Notes: generated from the sequence alone by a model not told the origin. Positions 41,663-50,927 are shown, counted from the first letter of the stretch. The stretch is DNA of 64,000 nucleotides from Aeromonas taiwanensis (GCF_000820165.1 NZ_CDDD01000059.1:33931-97930), one strand, 5' to 3'. Numbers and translations: made by a program.

Positions 41663-43090
41663 ATGAACAACCATATTCAGACCGCCATCAGCGAACAGGG
41701 CATTGAAGCCTACCTGCACGCCCAGCAACACAAGAGCCTGCTGCGCTTTCTCACCTGCGGCAGCGTGGACGACGGCAAGAGCACCCTCATCGGCCGCCTG
41801 CTGCACGACTCCCAGCAGATCTATGAAGATCAGTTGAAGGCGCTGGAGTCCGACAGCCAGAAGCTCGGCACCACGGGCGAGAAGCTGGACCTGGCCCTGC
41901 TGGTGGACGGCCTGCAGGCGGAGCGCGAGCAGGGCATCACCATCGACGTGGCCTACCGCTACTTCTCCACCGCGAAGCGCAAGTTCATCATCTCGGACAC
42001 CCCGGGCCACGAGCAGTACACCCGCAACATGGCCACCGGTGCCTCCACCTGCGATCTCGCCATCATCCTGATCGACGCCCGCAAGGGAGTGCTGGATCAG
42101 ACCCGTCGCCACAGCTTTATTGCGAGCCTGCTCGGCATCAAGCAGTTCGTGGTGGCGGTGAACAAGATGGACCTGGTGGGGTTCAGCCAGGAAGTGTTCG
42201 AGCGCATCAGCGCCGAGTATCGCGAGTTCGCCAAGAAGCTCAGCGTCGACACCATCCACATCGTGCCGGTCTCCGCCCTGGACGGTGACAACGTGGTCAA
42301 CCAAAGCGACAAGCTGGCCTGGTATGAGGGTGAAACCCTGCTCTCCCTGCTGGAATCTGCCGAGGTGGAGCGCGAGCTGGAGCGCCATCCGGTGCGCCTG
42401 CCGGTGCAGTATGTGAACCGCCCGAACCTCGATTTTCGCGGCTTCGCGGGGACCCTCGCCTCCGGCATCCTGCGGGTCGGCGACCGCCTCGCTGTGCTGC
42501 CGTCCGGCAAGGAGAGCACGGTGACCCGCATCGTCACCTTCGACGGGGATCTGGAGTATGCCCTGCCGGGTCAGGCCATCACGGTCACCTTCGCGGACGA
42601 GATCGACATCAGCCGGGGCGACCTGCTGGTGGATGCGGCGAAAAAGCCCCAGGTGACCCAGAACGTGCTGGCTCACATCGTCTGGATGGGGGAAGAGTCC
42701 CTGCAGCCGGGCCGGGTCTATGACGTCAAGCTGGCCACCAAGAAGAGCCGCGGCCAGGTGGAGGCCATCCGCCACCGCATCGAGATCAACAAGCTGGACG
42801 AGCTGCCGGCCTCCGAGCTCAAGCTCAACGAGATCGGCCTGTGCGAATTCAGCCTGACCGATCCGGTGGCATTCGATCCCTACCAGGAGATCCGCGATAC
42901 CGGCAGCTTTATCCTGATCGACCGGCTGACCAACGTCACCGTGGGCGCGGGCATGATAGTGGAAGGGCTGGCGGCCAAGGCGGTGGCAGGGCAATACAGC
43001 GAGTTTGAAATCGAGCTCAACGCCCTGGTGCGCAAGCATTTCCCCCACTGGCAGGCGCTGACCATCAGCAACGCGTCGGACAAGGAATAA
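41663..43090 (+). CDS. cysN: Sulfate adenylyltransferase subunit 1 CysN (GTPase)
   Basis: EF-Tu-like GTPase that couples GTP hydrolysis to APS formation. The 475 residues show the P-loop [16 protein letters not shown] near residue 35, the G3 box [12 protein letters not shown], the NKMD G4 box, and two C-terminal beta-barrel domains. It lacks a fused CysC kinase, which is encoded separately downstream. The next gene starts 4 bp after the stop. Confidence 0.98.
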   Translation: MNNHIQTAISEQGIEAYLHAQQHKSLLRFLTCGSVDDGKSTLIGRLLHDSQQIYEDQLKALESDSQKLGTTGEKLDLALLVDGLQAEREQGITIDVAYRYFSTAKRKFIISDTPGHEQYTRNMATGASTCDLAIILIDARKGVLDQTRRHSFIASLLGIKQFVVAVNKMDLVGFSQEVFERISAEYREFAKKLSVDTIHIVPVSALDGDNVVNQSDKLAWYEGETLLSLLESAEVERELERHPVRLPVQYVNRPNLDFRGFAGTLASGILRVGDRLAVLPSGKESTVTRIVTFDGDLEYALPGQAITVTFADEIDISRGDLLVDAAKKPQVTQNVLAHIVWMGEESLQPGRVYDVKLATKKSRGQVEAIRHRIEINKLDELPASELKLNEIGLCEFSLTDPVAFDPYQEIRDTGSFILIDRLTNVTVGAGMIVEGLAAKAVAGQYSEFEIELNALVRKHFPHWQALTISNASDKE

Positions 43091-43094
43091 GCCC

Positions 43095-44819
43095 ATGACC
43101 TGGCAACAATCCCTGGTGCTGGGTCTGCTGGCTGCCCTCGTCGCCCTGCTGATCCAGGGCCGACTCCGCCCGGCGCTGCTCTTCTCGGGCGCCGTGCTCA
43201 TCACCTACCTGAGCGGCCTGGCGGACATCAACGCCGTGGTGGCGGGCTACACCAACAGTGCCCTGCTGACCCTGGTGCTGCTGCTGCTGGTGTCGCTCGC
43301 GGTGGAGAAGACCCGGGTCATGAGCTGGTTCGCCAACCTGGTGGGCACCGGCTCCTTCAACAAGGTGCTGGTGAAGGTGTGGTTCTCCACCGCCTTCCTG
43401 TCGGCCTTCGTCAACAACACCGCTGTGGTGGCCTCCATGCTGGGGGCGGTCAAACGCAACCCCAACCATGCGCCGTCCCGGCTGCTCTTGCCCATGTGCT
43501 TCGCGGCGACCTTTGGTGGCGTGCTGACCCTGATCGGCACCTCCACCAACCTTATCGTCAACAGCTTCCTCATCAAGATGGGGGCCAAGCCGCTCGGCAT
43601 GTTCGACTTCTTCATGGTGGGGGCGGGGACCCTGCTGACCGGCCTGGTCGCCGTGCTGCTGTTTGCCCGCCACCTGCCGGAGCAGGACACCGAGATGAGC
43701 CGGGAATCCGGCTATTTTCTCGAGGCCAAGGTGGGCCCCGGCTCCCCCATGGCCGGGCGCAGCGTCAAGGACAACGGCCTGCGCAGCCTGAAAAGCCTCT
43801 ATCTGGCCGAGATCATCCGCGGCGATCAGGTGATCTGCCCGGTGCAGCCGGAGCACGAGTTGCACGAGGGTGACATGCTGCTGTTTTGCGGCGACGTGGA
43901 GAGCGTCGGCGTGCTGCAGGAGCTCAAGGGGCTGGATCTCTACGGCCAGCACCGCCTCAACGGCCAGCACCTGGTGGAGGTGATCGTCAGCCACAGCTCG
44001 CGCCTGGTGGGTCAGACCATCAAGGACGCCGAGTTTCGCACCCACTTCGATGCGGTGGTGCTGGCGGTGCGCCGTGGCGAGACCCAGCTCACCGGCGGCC
44101 TCGGCCAGATTGAACTGCATGCAGGGGACACCTTGCTGCTGGCCCCCGGCCCCAAGTTTGCCGGCAACAAGTCCCTCTCCCGGGAGTTCGTGGTGGTGAG
44201 CGGGCTGGAGGCCTCCACCCGGCTCGATGGCAAGCGCAGCGCCGCCGTGGTGCTGGGTTTCCTCGGGGTGCTGGCGCTGTCGGTATTCGAGCTGGTGCCG
44301 CTCTTCAAGGGGCTGCTGGTGATGCTGGTGGTGCTGCTGTTTACCCGCATCCTGACCCTGGACGAGATCCGCCGCCGCTTTCCGCTGGATATCTGGCTGG
44401 TGGTGGGCGGGGCGCTGGCCATCGCCGATCAGCTGGAGCAGAGCGGCCTGGCCAAGCTCATCGCCGACTGGCTGATGGGCGAGTTCAACGGTGCCAGCCC
44501 CTTCGTCACCTTTATCGGCATCTACCTGTTCACCCTGGTGCTGACGGAGCTGATGAGCAACAACGCCGCGGCGGCCCTGGCCTTCCCCATGGGATACCAG
44601 CTGGCGCTCAGCATGGACGTCTCCACCATGCCGTTTATTCTGGCGGTGCTGTTCGGGGCGAGCTCCAGCTTTATCCTGCCCTACGGTTATCAGACCAATC
44701 TGATGGTCTATGCGGCGGGCAACTACAAGATGCCGGACTACCTCAAGCTGGCCCTGCCGGTCTCCCTGGCGTACAGCATCGGGGTGATCGTCATGGTGCC
44801 CCTGCTGTTTCCGTTTTAA
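43095..44819 (+). CDS. SLC13/DASS-family permease with RCK-C domains, probable sulfate importer
   Basis: A 574-residue membrane transporter. The N-terminal half has about five helices and the DASS-type SFVNNTAVVASMLG loop. A cytosolic insert of about 165 residues (near 205-370) contains two TrkA-C/RCK-C-like domains (GDQVICPVQPEHELHEGDML and GETQLTGGLGQIELHAGDTL). The second membrane half includes ELMSNNAAAALAFP and SSFILPYGYQTNLMVY. Its position inside cysDN-cysC makes sodium-dependent sulfate uptake the best guess. This is inferred from context, not from substrate-specific residues. Confidence 0.87.
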   Translation: MTWQQSLVLGLLAALVALLIQGRLRPALLFSGAVLITYLSGLADINAVVAGYTNSALLTLVLLLLVSLAVEKTRVMSWFANLVGTGSFNKVLVKVWFSTAFLSAFVNNTAVVASMLGAVKRNPNHAPSRLLLPMCFAATFGGVLTLIGTSTNLIVNSFLIKMGAKPLGMFDFFMVGAGTLLTGLVAVLLFARHLPEQDTEMSRESGYFLEAKVGPGSPMAGRSVKDNGLRSLKSLYLAEIIRGDQVICPVQPEHELHEGDMLLFCGDVESVGVLQELKGLDLYGQHRLNGQHLVEVIVSHSSRLVGQTIKDAEFRTHFDAVVLAVRRGETQLTGGLGQIELHAGDTLLLAPGPKFAGNKSLSREFVVVSGLEASTRLDGKRSAAVVLGFLGVLALSVFELVPLFKGLLVMLVVLLFTRILTLDEIRRRFPLDIWLVVGGALAIADQLEQSGLAKLIADWLMGEFNGASPFVTFIGIYLFTLVLTELMSNNAAAALAFPMGYQLALSMDVSTMPFILAVLFGASSSFILPYGYQTNLMVYAAGNYKMPDYLKLALPVSLAYSIGVIVMVPLLFPF

Positions 44820-44920
44820 GGGCTGATATCGGGGCCATGTTAAGGTCGCTAAGGCCGCTTATGTTAAGGCAGAAAGCCAAGGCGCTGGCGTAAAGGCGTG
44901 AGCGTCACAAGGAGTGTTAA

Positions 44921-45511
44921 ATGAGCAATATCGTGTGGCACGACCATGCCGTGGGCAAAGAGCGTAGGGCCGAGCAGAAGGGACAGAAGCCGCTGGTGAT
45001 CTGGTTCACCGGGCTCTCGGGGGCGGGCAAGTCCACCCTGGCGGGGGCGCTGGAACAGGCGCTGGCGGCAGCGGGCAAGCACACCTATCTGCTGGATGGG
45101 GACAATGTGCGCCACGGCCTGTGCGGCGATCTCGGCTTCGATGACGCCGCCCGCCAGGAGAATATCCGCCGGGTCGGCGAGGTGGCCAAACTCATGGTGG
45201 ATGCGGGCCTCATCGTGCTCACCGCCTTTATCTCGCCATTCCGCGCCGAGCGGGATCTGGTACGCAATCTCGTGGGTGAAGGGGAGTTTGTCGAGGTGTT
45301 CGTAGATGCCCCCCTGAGCCTGTGCGAAGAGCGCGATCCCAAGGGGCTCTACAAGAAGGCGCGAGCGGGGGAAATCCGCAACTTCACCGGTATCGATTCA
45401 GCCTATGAGGCACCGGAAAGCCCTGAGATCCACCTGCTTAACGCCGGCAAGCCGGTGGAAGCGCTGGTGGATGAGTTGCTGACCGCCCTGCGGCAGGGGA
45501 ACTACATGTAG
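44921..45511 (+). CDS. cysC: Adenylylsulfate kinase CysC
   Basis: Phosphorylates APS to PAPS. The 196 residues carry the P-loop [17 protein letters not shown] near residue 30. [18 protein letters not shown], the APS-binding segment, follows, along with [10 protein letters not shown] and [20 protein letters not shown]. The start at 44921 follows AAGGAGTG. It closes the cys gene row. The sequence beyond it changes character sharply. Confidence 0.98.
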   Translation: MSNIVWHDHAVGKERRAEQKGQKPLVIWFTGLSGAGKSTLAGALEQALAAAGKHTYLLDGDNVRHGLCGDLGFDDAARQENIRRVGEVAKLMVDAGLIVLTAFISPFRAERDLVRNLVGEGEFVEVFVDAPLSLCEERDPKGLYKKARAGEIRNFTGIDSAYEAPESPEIHLLNAGKPVEALVDELLTALRQGNYM

Positions 45512-45524
45512 TTGTTGAGTGGCG

Positions 45525-46020
45525 CCGTCTTACGCCGGGAGACGGATTGCTATCCCGGCAACCGTGTATTCACTCGGACAGCAAGCTGTAAGCAGCAAAC
45601 AGATCGCAGGCGTGGGGAGCAAGGGCAGAGGAACCCTCTTTGCCCGTCTCGCCAGCGTGCCATTGAATCGGAAGAACATATAACAACCGCCCTGCAGCCG
45701 TTAAGTTGGCCACCACGTGCGCTAATGCGCTGGCGGCAGCCACTATAAGTAAAAGTTGGGTCATCAGCGGAAAACCCATAAATCCAGCTTATAGTGGCAC
45801 CAGTGAACCTTGAGCCACCGCAAGGCAGCCGATATCAATCCCGCAAGGTTATTTCCCGATCCTTGCTTATATCGTGGCGGGGCTATTCGCGATTGTCCGA
45901 ATACGCTGCGCTATTCGAACCTACGGGTTGACCGCGTTGCGGCAGCGTGGGCTGATAAACTGATGTCGATTTGCTTTACCGGGCATCAATAGCAGAGTGG
46001 GCCTTGGCCCCTTTGTTTAT
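45525..46020 (+). ncRNA. Array of consecutive hairpins, candidate structured RNA or repeat element
   Basis: No credible protein gene is seen in this stretch after cysC. At least eight stems follow one another. They include CCGTCT/AGACGG (45525-45545), a bulged stem at 45623-45645, and GCGC/GCGC (45719-45730). An 11-bp stem GCCACTATAAG/CTTATAGTGGC (45739-45798) encloses an inner TGGGT/ACCCA. GATAT/ATATC encloses GCAAGG/CCTTGC (45828-45878). CGAATA/TATTCG (45898-45917), AACC-TACG-GGTT (45918-45929), CCGC/GCGG (45932-45942) and TGATG/CATCA follow. A weak terminator (GGGCC-TT-GGCCC, then CTTTGTTTAT) ends it near 46020. It could be an RNA, a multi-hairpin intergenic repeat or a decayed mobile piece. 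Confidence 0.33.
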
Positions 46021-46110
46021 TTCCTGCCCATGATGCCCCTTGTTGTCAGTCACTAACAGCTTCATGGCGGTTTGTTAACCGTTCACCCGTTAGAAGTTAA
46101 ACCGTTAATG

Positions 46111-46307
46111 CTAACTTTTCTTGATGTCATCGATAAATCCAAGATCTGTTAATTCCTCTTCACGCTCTTCTGTTTTAAATGGTTTTGATACAAACAATAA
46201 ATATGAATTCGATATTGTGCGCATTTCTATAATCAAGAAATTTTTCCGGATTTACCTTTGATAATTAGGCTGTGAATATAATGGTTATCGCTATATTTAA
46301 TTGTCAT
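46111..46307 (-). pseudogene. Decayed ORF with a probable frameshift
   Basis: Two adjacent minus-strand frames, 46233-46307 (MTIKYSDNHYIHS onward) and 46111-46235 (ending GFIDDIKKS), would join into one reading of about 60 residues if one base were changed at the A5 run near 46240. Neither piece has a clear ribosome site. The composition is AT-rich like the HNH gene. No family was recognised. Confidence 0.3.
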
Positions 46308-46437
46308 AGAGCCAAAAATAAATATTATAAGCAATCTGCTTGAGCTCTAGGGGGCATGAGCATGTGACTCCGCTTTATATTGGATGTTGTGTTTTTATTT
46401 ATTTAAAACCTACACGCTAACAAATAAATTTTTGATT

Positions 46438-46539
46438 TCAAGGGGGCACCCTTTTTACCATTAATCTAAATGGCCATAAACCAATTGTTGTCAGGATGCC
46501 AAAGGTGGCGCCCCAAAACACTCCCCCAATAATGCTCAT
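46438..46539 (-). CDS. Putative 33-residue membrane micro-protein
   Basis: An ATG at 46539 opens 33 codons: a hydrophobic stretch (SIIGGVFWGATFGILTTIGL) followed by a short basic tail (FRLMVKRVPP), a layout shared by small membrane proteins and some toxin peptides. It lies 64 bp downstream of the EVE-HNH gene on the same strand. No good Shine-Dalgarno site is visible, so translation is uncertain and no function is assigned. Confidence 0.33.
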   Translation of the reverse strand: MSIIGGVFWGATFGILTTIGLWPFRLMVKRVPP

Positions 46540-46603
46540 TAATTACGACGCATTCTTGTCTTTTTAAGGGTGACATCGACTTATGGGACACCCGAAAACC
46601 GTT

Positions 46604-47407
46604 CTACATGATTTTTTTTGTTTGGATTCTCTTCAAATTTGAGTTGATGATTTTTCTTAATTCCAAAACAGGTTCTTTAGATTTAATACGATGCAACATA
46701 GCATGGCAATTTGGGCATACAGGGAGTAAATCCGTCTTGTAATTAACCTTATATTCTTCACCAATATCTGATATTGGAACTAAATGATGAACATGAATAA
46801 ATCCCTTAGCCACGTCGCCATAGATCATTGATAAGTCAATCTTGCAAACATTGCATGTAGTTCCATGGTGTTTTATGCACAGATCCCTGGCTTCTTTACT
46901 ACGCTCATACCTATTGACAAATATTTGTTTTTTTAAACCTTCCGTTAATATAAGTGACGAGTCGATTTCATCTGGGAAGAATACGGTATCAAAATTAATA
47001 TAGAAATATTTCTCAATATAGTTAAGTAACTTTGGTTCTTTATCTAATTTTTTAGGGCCTTGAGGCGCAGCTCTTAGACCATGTTTCAATAATCTTTCAA
47101 GAGAGAGTTTGGGGCTGTTAATTTGTTCAACCAATTCCAATCGCATGTAAACACCAAGCAAAGACTTCTCATGTTCTTCTTGATTAGTCCAATATTTTAT
47201 GTCATCACGAATTTCTTTTGAATTTAAGTTTGTTTTGGTGATAATGCATTTATATTGAATCCTTCCTACAGGTTTAGTCACATAAATATAAACAGTATCT
47301 AGATTTTGGTATTTTATTGTACCTTGACGCCAATCGATGAATCCGTGATCTTTAAAAGAGGATGCGTGATCGTATACCTCTGAATTTGCTGAGATCAGCC
47401 AATGCAT
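46604..47407 (-). CDS. EVE-HNH endonuclease, probable modification-dependent (type IV) restriction enzyme
   Basis: A 267-residue protein joining two domains. Residues 1-140 look like an EVE (PUA-like) reader: MHWLISANSEVYDHA, GFIDWRQG, YIYVTKPVGRIQYK, then YMRLELVEQ and LKHGLRAAPQGP. Residues 175-250 form an HNH nuclease with paired CxxC (CNVC and CPNC), the catalytic HVHHLVPIS and DLLPVCPNCHAMLH. Characterised EVE-HNH enzymes such as VcaM4I cleave DNA with modified cytosine. No methyltransferase adjoins it, consistent with type IV action. The gene is far more AT-rich than its neighbours, which indicates transfer. AGGA lies 8 bp before the ATG within an inverted repeat. Confidence 0.85.
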   Translation of the reverse strand: MHWLISANSEVYDHASSFKDHGFIDWRQGTIKYQNLDTVYIYVTKPVGRIQYKCIITKTNLNSKEIRDDIKYWTNQEEHEKSLLGVYMRLELVEQINSPKLSLERLLKHGLRAAPQGPKKLDKEPKLLNYIEKYFYINFDTVFFPDEIDSSLILTEGLKKQIFVNRYERSKEARDLCIKHHGTTCNVCKIDLSMIYGDVAKGFIHVHHLVPISDIGEEYKVNYKTDLLPVCPNCHAMLHRIKSKEPVLELRKIINSNLKRIQTKKIM

Positions 47408-47410
47408 AAG

Positions 47411-47431
47411 TGTTTCCTAAAAATTGAAACA
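47411..47431. promoter_or_regulatory. Inverted repeat over the HNH gene translation start region
   Basis: TGTTTC and GAAACA, 9 bases apart, lie just upstream of the ATG and cover the AGGA ribosome site. It could be an operator or an RNA hairpin that limits expression. Confidence 0.35.
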
Positions 47432-47554
47432 GTGATGAAATTGAAGGCGGCATTAACACGTTAATACCGTCTTCCATCTAACGTCGCTCTGTCTTGATGC
47501 AGGAAATATAAATAATATATAAAATCAATTGTTTACATTCCTGCCTCTGAAGCT

Positions 47555-47581
47555 GGGCGTGTTCTTTTGACGCCCTTTTTT
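47555..47581 (+). terminator. Orphan plus-strand terminator
   Basis: GGGCGT, a 9-base loop and ACGCCC are followed by six T residues. No plus-strand gene precedes it, so it may end an unrecognised transcript starting within about 150 bp upstream, or be left from a deleted gene. Confidence 0.6.
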
Positions 47582-48033
47582 CGCAGCCATTACCACAGCT
47601 TAGAAAGACAGCTAAGGTATTGGCGTCAGCAAGGCTACCGCCCCTGAATTCCAGCCTCCAGCCTGCTGCGCTTTCCCTGCGGTGTGGCTCTGGTCTGGCT
47701 CATGGCTGACTCCGACGAGAGGGTTTCCAAACGATAATGTTACCGAACGGGGCCGGGTAGGGAAGGGGAAATTGGTCGTTTCTCGGGCAAGATCAATAAA
47801 TTGACTGGCATGGTGGGGTGATGGGGCGTCCCCGCGCCCAGGGTGCATGGGAATGGGGCGGTTGCTATCTGGAGTGAGAATCCTGGAGTGGGAGTCTGGT
47901 CGGGCATTGAGGGAGGGGGCCGACGTGCTCGGTGATGCGCCCCTCGACCCAGCGAAGGGCGCTATGCCATTGCCGGTACGCCAGGGCGCTGGGACAAGGA
48001 CTGCTGTCGGCGCTATCAGGGGGACTTTCGCGC

Positions 48034-48072
48034 AAGGGGCCCGGTATCGGTCACGATACCGGGCCCCTTCGT
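48034..48072. terminator. Long hairpin downstream of the chemoreceptor gene
   Basis: A 14-bp perfect stem GGGGCCCGGTATCG/CGATACCGGGCCCC with a GTCA loop, extended by AA/TT. It lies 16 bp past the chemoreceptor stop. The T-run is poor on the minus strand, so it may mainly protect the mRNA 3' end. Confidence 0.65.
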
Positions 48073-48087
48073 CTTCTAGGGCTCTTG

Positions 48088-49728
48088 TCAGCGGGCGGCG
48101 AGGGCCGCGGGGGCTTTTATGGTCAGCTCGGGGCCGTCGGCAGGGGAGGGCGGGGCCGGGTGTGGCTGGAACTGGCGTACCAGCCGCTCCAGCTCGCCGA
48201 GTTGGCGCACCAGCTGGACTATGCCCTGCACGGCGTGGCGGCTGCCCTGGCTGGAGTCGTCCGCCAGGGTCTTGATGTTGAGCACGCTGCGGTCGATGTC
48301 GGCCGTGACCTGGGATTGCTCCTGCACCGCCTGGGCTATCTGGTTGCTGCCGGCGGCCACCTGCAGCAGGCGGTCGCTGATCTGTTGCAGCACGTCGCCG
48401 GTGGCGGCGGCCTTGAGGCGGCAGCTGGCGGAGAGCTTCTCCCCTTGCGCCATGGCCTGCTCCGCATCCCCGGCACTGGCTTGCAAGAGGCTTATCATCT
48501 TCTGGATCTCGCCGGTGGAGGACTGGGTCTTGATGGCCAAGGATCTGATCTCGTCCGCCACCACCGAGAAGCCGCGGCCCGCCTCGCCGGCCCGGGCCGC
48601 CTCGATGGCGGCGTTGAGGGCCAGCAGGTTGGTCTGGTTGGCGATGTTGTTGATGACGTCCAGGATGCCGTCGATGGCCCGGCACTGACCGGCCAGGGCC
48701 TCGATCACGGCGCGGGAGGTGATGAGCTCGCCGTGCATCCCCTCCACCTCTTCGATGGTGGCCTGCACGCTGCGATTGCCCTCCCGGAACAGGTCGGCGG
48801 TCTCGTCCAGCCGGTCGGAGGCGGCAGTCGAGCTGTGGGAGACCTCGCGGATGGACTCCGCCATCTGGGTGATGGCGGTTGCCACCTGGCTGGTCTGGGC
48901 CTGTTGCTGCTGCAGGTTGCCGGTGATGGTCTCGGCGTTGTGCAGATCCGTCTGGGCGGATGTCAGGATCTGATGGCAGGTCTGCTGGGTGCGGGCCAGC
49001 ACCGCATTGAATTCCGCCTGGTTCATCTTCATGGCGAGTTCGACGGCAGCCAGGCGATCGACCCGGCCGGTGTAGAGCAGCTGCATCAAGGGGTTGTCAA
49101 AACGGCTGCGGGCCAGGGTCTCTAGCCGCGCGAGGCGGCGGGAGAGGACCTGGTTGATGACGAACGCCAGCACCAGGGGCAGGGCGCCGAGGCCAAGGGG
49201 CCAGCCGATGCCCTGCTGGTAGCCGAGGGCAAGCAGGGCCGCGAGGCCCAGCAGCAGGCAGAGAGCGAGCGCGAGCGTGTGGGAGAAGGGGGGCAGGCGC
49301 AGTGCCAGGGGGGTCTTGCCCTCGCGCAGCGCGGCGTAGACGCTTTCTGCCCGCTGCTTGACCCCCTCGTCCGGCGCCGTGCGCACGGACTGGTACTCCA
49401 CCACCTTGCCACTCGCGTCCTGAATGGGGGTTACGAAGGCGTTGACCCAGTAGTGGTCCCCGTTCTTGCAGCGGTTCTTGACCGGGCCCATCCAGCTCTT
49501 CCTCTCCCGCAGGTGGGCCCACATGTCGGCGAAGGCCTGGGGCGGCATGTCGGGGTGGCGTACCAGGTTGTGCGGCGCGCCCTGCAGCTCCGCCAGGGTG
49601 AAGCCGGCTATCTGGCAGAACTCGTCGTTGGCATAGGTGATGCGACTATCCAGATCCGTGGTGGAGATGAGGTTCTGGTGCTCGGGGTAGAGGCGCTCAC
49701 GCTGGGTAACGGGTTGGTTGATTCTCAT
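48088..49728 (-). CDS. Aer-like methyl-accepting chemotaxis protein (PAS-TM-MCP)
   Basis: A 546-residue energy- or redox-sensing chemoreceptor. The start at 49728 gives [20 protein letters not shown], then a PAS domain ([48 protein letters not shown]) that in the Aer group binds FAD. Two closely spaced hydrophobic helices lie near 155-205. A signalling domain has the highly conserved hairpin [20 protein letters not shown] near residue 350. There is no periplasmic ligand domain. It would signal through CheW/CheA. No che genes adjoin it. Confidence 0.92.
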   Translation of the reverse strand: MRINQPVTQRERLYPEHQNLISTTDLDSRITYANDEFCQIAGFTLAELQGAPHNLVRHPDMPPQAFADMWAHLRERKSWMGPVKNRCKNGDHYWVNAFVTPIQDASGKVVEYQSVRTAPDEGVKQRAESVYAALREGKTPLALRLPPFSHTLALALCLLLGLAALLALGYQQGIGWPLGLGALPLVLAFVINQVLSRRLARLETLARSRFDNPLMQLLYTGRVDRLAAVELAMKMNQAEFNAVLARTQQTCHQILTSAQTDLHNAETITGNLQQQQAQTSQVATAITQMAESIREVSHSSTAASDRLDETADLFREGNRSVQATIEEVEGMHGELITSRAVIEALAGQCRAIDGILDVINNIANQTNLLALNAAIEAARAGEAGRGFSVVADEIRSLAIKTQSSTGEIQKMISLLQASAGDAEQAMAQGEKLSASCRLKAAATGDVLQQISDRLLQVAAGSNQIAQAVQEQSQVTADIDRSVLNIKTLADDSSQGSRHAVQGIVQLVRQLGELERLVRQFQPHPAPPSPADGPELTIKAPAALAAR

Positions 49729-49964
49729 GGCAGTGTCCGACTGTGACGAGGTGATGAGTCCCGTTGCAAGTCGTGCACCAGAGTGGTCGAAAACGCTCAA
49801 AAGGCGCTCAAGGCGAATAATGTTCGACCAAGGTCCGTAAAGAGCCAAAAGGGGCGTCAGGGTCTCGGTAGCGGGTTGAATCGATTCGCTTTTTGAGAGC
49901 CATTTTGGCAACGGCGGGGGTGGTTTCGCAATTTGGCAAGGGGCCGCCCGGGGTACCGAAGAGA

Positions 49965-50807
49965 TCAGGCGGGCGTGTCGGCCGTGTTTGCGGGGATCTG
50001 GGTCTCGATCTGCAGGTGGGTGGAGAGCAGGGTCTTGAGATCCTGCAGGTACTCTTCGAGAGGCGGCTCCTCCAGCAAGAGGGCGAGCTCGTTGCCGATG
50101 GGGGTGAGCCGGTAGTAGAGCAGGGTGAGGTTGCTCTGGCGCAGGCGCAGGCGCCAGCGCTGGTTGCCGAAGGCCAGTTCGACGCCCTCGGCGGGCAGGG
50201 GACCGGATTCGAGTTCGCCACGGTGCAGCAGGCCGAGATCGCACAGCAGCAGCAGGGCGCTGTAGGGCACCCGGTATTTGCCGAGCCCCATGCGGGTGAC
50301 CTTGGCGCGGCTCAGCAGCCCCGCCCCCTTGTGCATGCCGAGCAGCAGGCGCTGCTCGTCGCTCCCCTCGTAGTGGCAGGAGAGGGCGCAGATCCGCTGG
50401 AACAGCTGGGCTTCCCGCTGGGTCATCTCCTTGAGGGTATTGAGGGCACGGATGGAGAAGCGACCCGGGGTCGCCACCTCCAGGGCGAAGATCCGCCCCC
50501 ACAGCTGCTGCATGGGCACCATGCTGATGTCTTCCGCCAGTTGCAGGAAGCGGGTCAGCCAGTCGCCGTCCATCTCGCCGCCGGCGGCCGTCTCTGCGCA
50601 GTGGCGGGTGGCCATCACCATGATGGCTTCCAGGTTGCGCTGGCGGGCGGCCTGTTCCGCCAGCTGGCGAAACTGGGCGCGCTGCTCGAAGGTGCTGTCG
50701 CTGTTACGGGTGAGCATGCCATCGATGCCACGGCTGCGGGCCAGGCGCAGGGTCTGCTCCTGGCTGCTCAGGATGGAACTCTCTTTCTTGGGGGGCAGGT
50801 CAGCCAT
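49965..50807 (-). CDS. Conserved hypothetical protein (TIGR03899-like)
   Basis: A 280-residue soluble protein, by memory resembling the TIGR03899 family of Vibrio/Shewanella/Aeromonas genomes. It has an Arg-rich helical first half ([16 protein letters not shown]), a motif [20 protein letters not shown], and a C-terminal half with [14 protein letters not shown] and [12 protein letters not shown], which could be a winged-helix-like segment. No signal, membrane helix or catalytic motif is evident. The ATG at 50807 was chosen over a longer frame to 50888 that lacks conservation. Function unknown. Confidence 0.75.
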   Translation of the reverse strand: MADLPPKKESSILSSQEQTLRLARSRGIDGMLTRNSDSTFEQRAQFRQLAEQAARQRNLEAIMVMATRHCAETAAGGEMDGDWLTRFLQLAEDISMVPMQQLWGRIFALEVATPGRFSIRALNTLKEMTQREAQLFQRICALSCHYEGSDEQRLLLGMHKGAGLLSRAKVTRMGLGKYRVPYSALLLLCDLGLLHRGELESGPLPAEGVELAFGNQRWRLRLRQSNLTLLYYRLTPIGNELALLLEEPPLEEYLQDLKTLLSTHLQIETQIPANTADTPA

Positions 50808-50927
50808 GCTGGCTCCGTGATCGCGGGGTCCGGTAGTGAATGTTACTCCAACCGTGCGCCCGGACAATCCCCTTGGCGGGGTGACCACGGCAAAGAAAAT
50901 GGCCTCCCGCAGGAGGCCATCAGGGGC

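Larger units (their letters stand above)
47408..48087. other. Intergenic region between the EVE-HNH gene and the chemoreceptor
   Basis: No supported gene. From the left it holds the inverted repeat TGTTTC-N9-GAAACA (47411-47431) over the HNH ribosome site and a hairpin near 47440-47465. An AT-rich core bracketed by GCAGGAA/TTCCTGC (47499-47544) and an orphan plus-strand terminator (47555-47581) come next. GC-rich sequence without a convincing ORF then runs to the chemoreceptor terminator. The composition returns to the chromosomal average after about 47600. Confidence 0.5.

Noticed and set aside
45570..45779. Minus-strand 69-codon ORF with a hydrophobic start in the hairpin array
   Set aside because: It runs through several palindromes, has no ribosome site, and no family was recognised; more likely incidental.
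45739..45798. Integron attC site
   Set aside because: A palindrome with GTTGGGT inside is present, but no matching RYYYAAC partner in the right place and no integrase or cassette gene.
45810..45992. Plus-strand 60-codon ORF in the hairpin array
   Set aside because: Its codons coincide with the stems and nothing supports translation.
46040..46494. Target-site duplication of the insert (TTGTTGTCAG at 46040 and 46485)
   Set aside because: Both copies lie on the same side of the nuclease gene and do not flank it, and no transposase is present.
47847..48275. Plus-strand ORF of 142 codons before the chemoreceptor terminator
   Set aside because: It reads through the chemoreceptor hairpin and into its 3' end; Arg/Gly/Pro-rich shadow.
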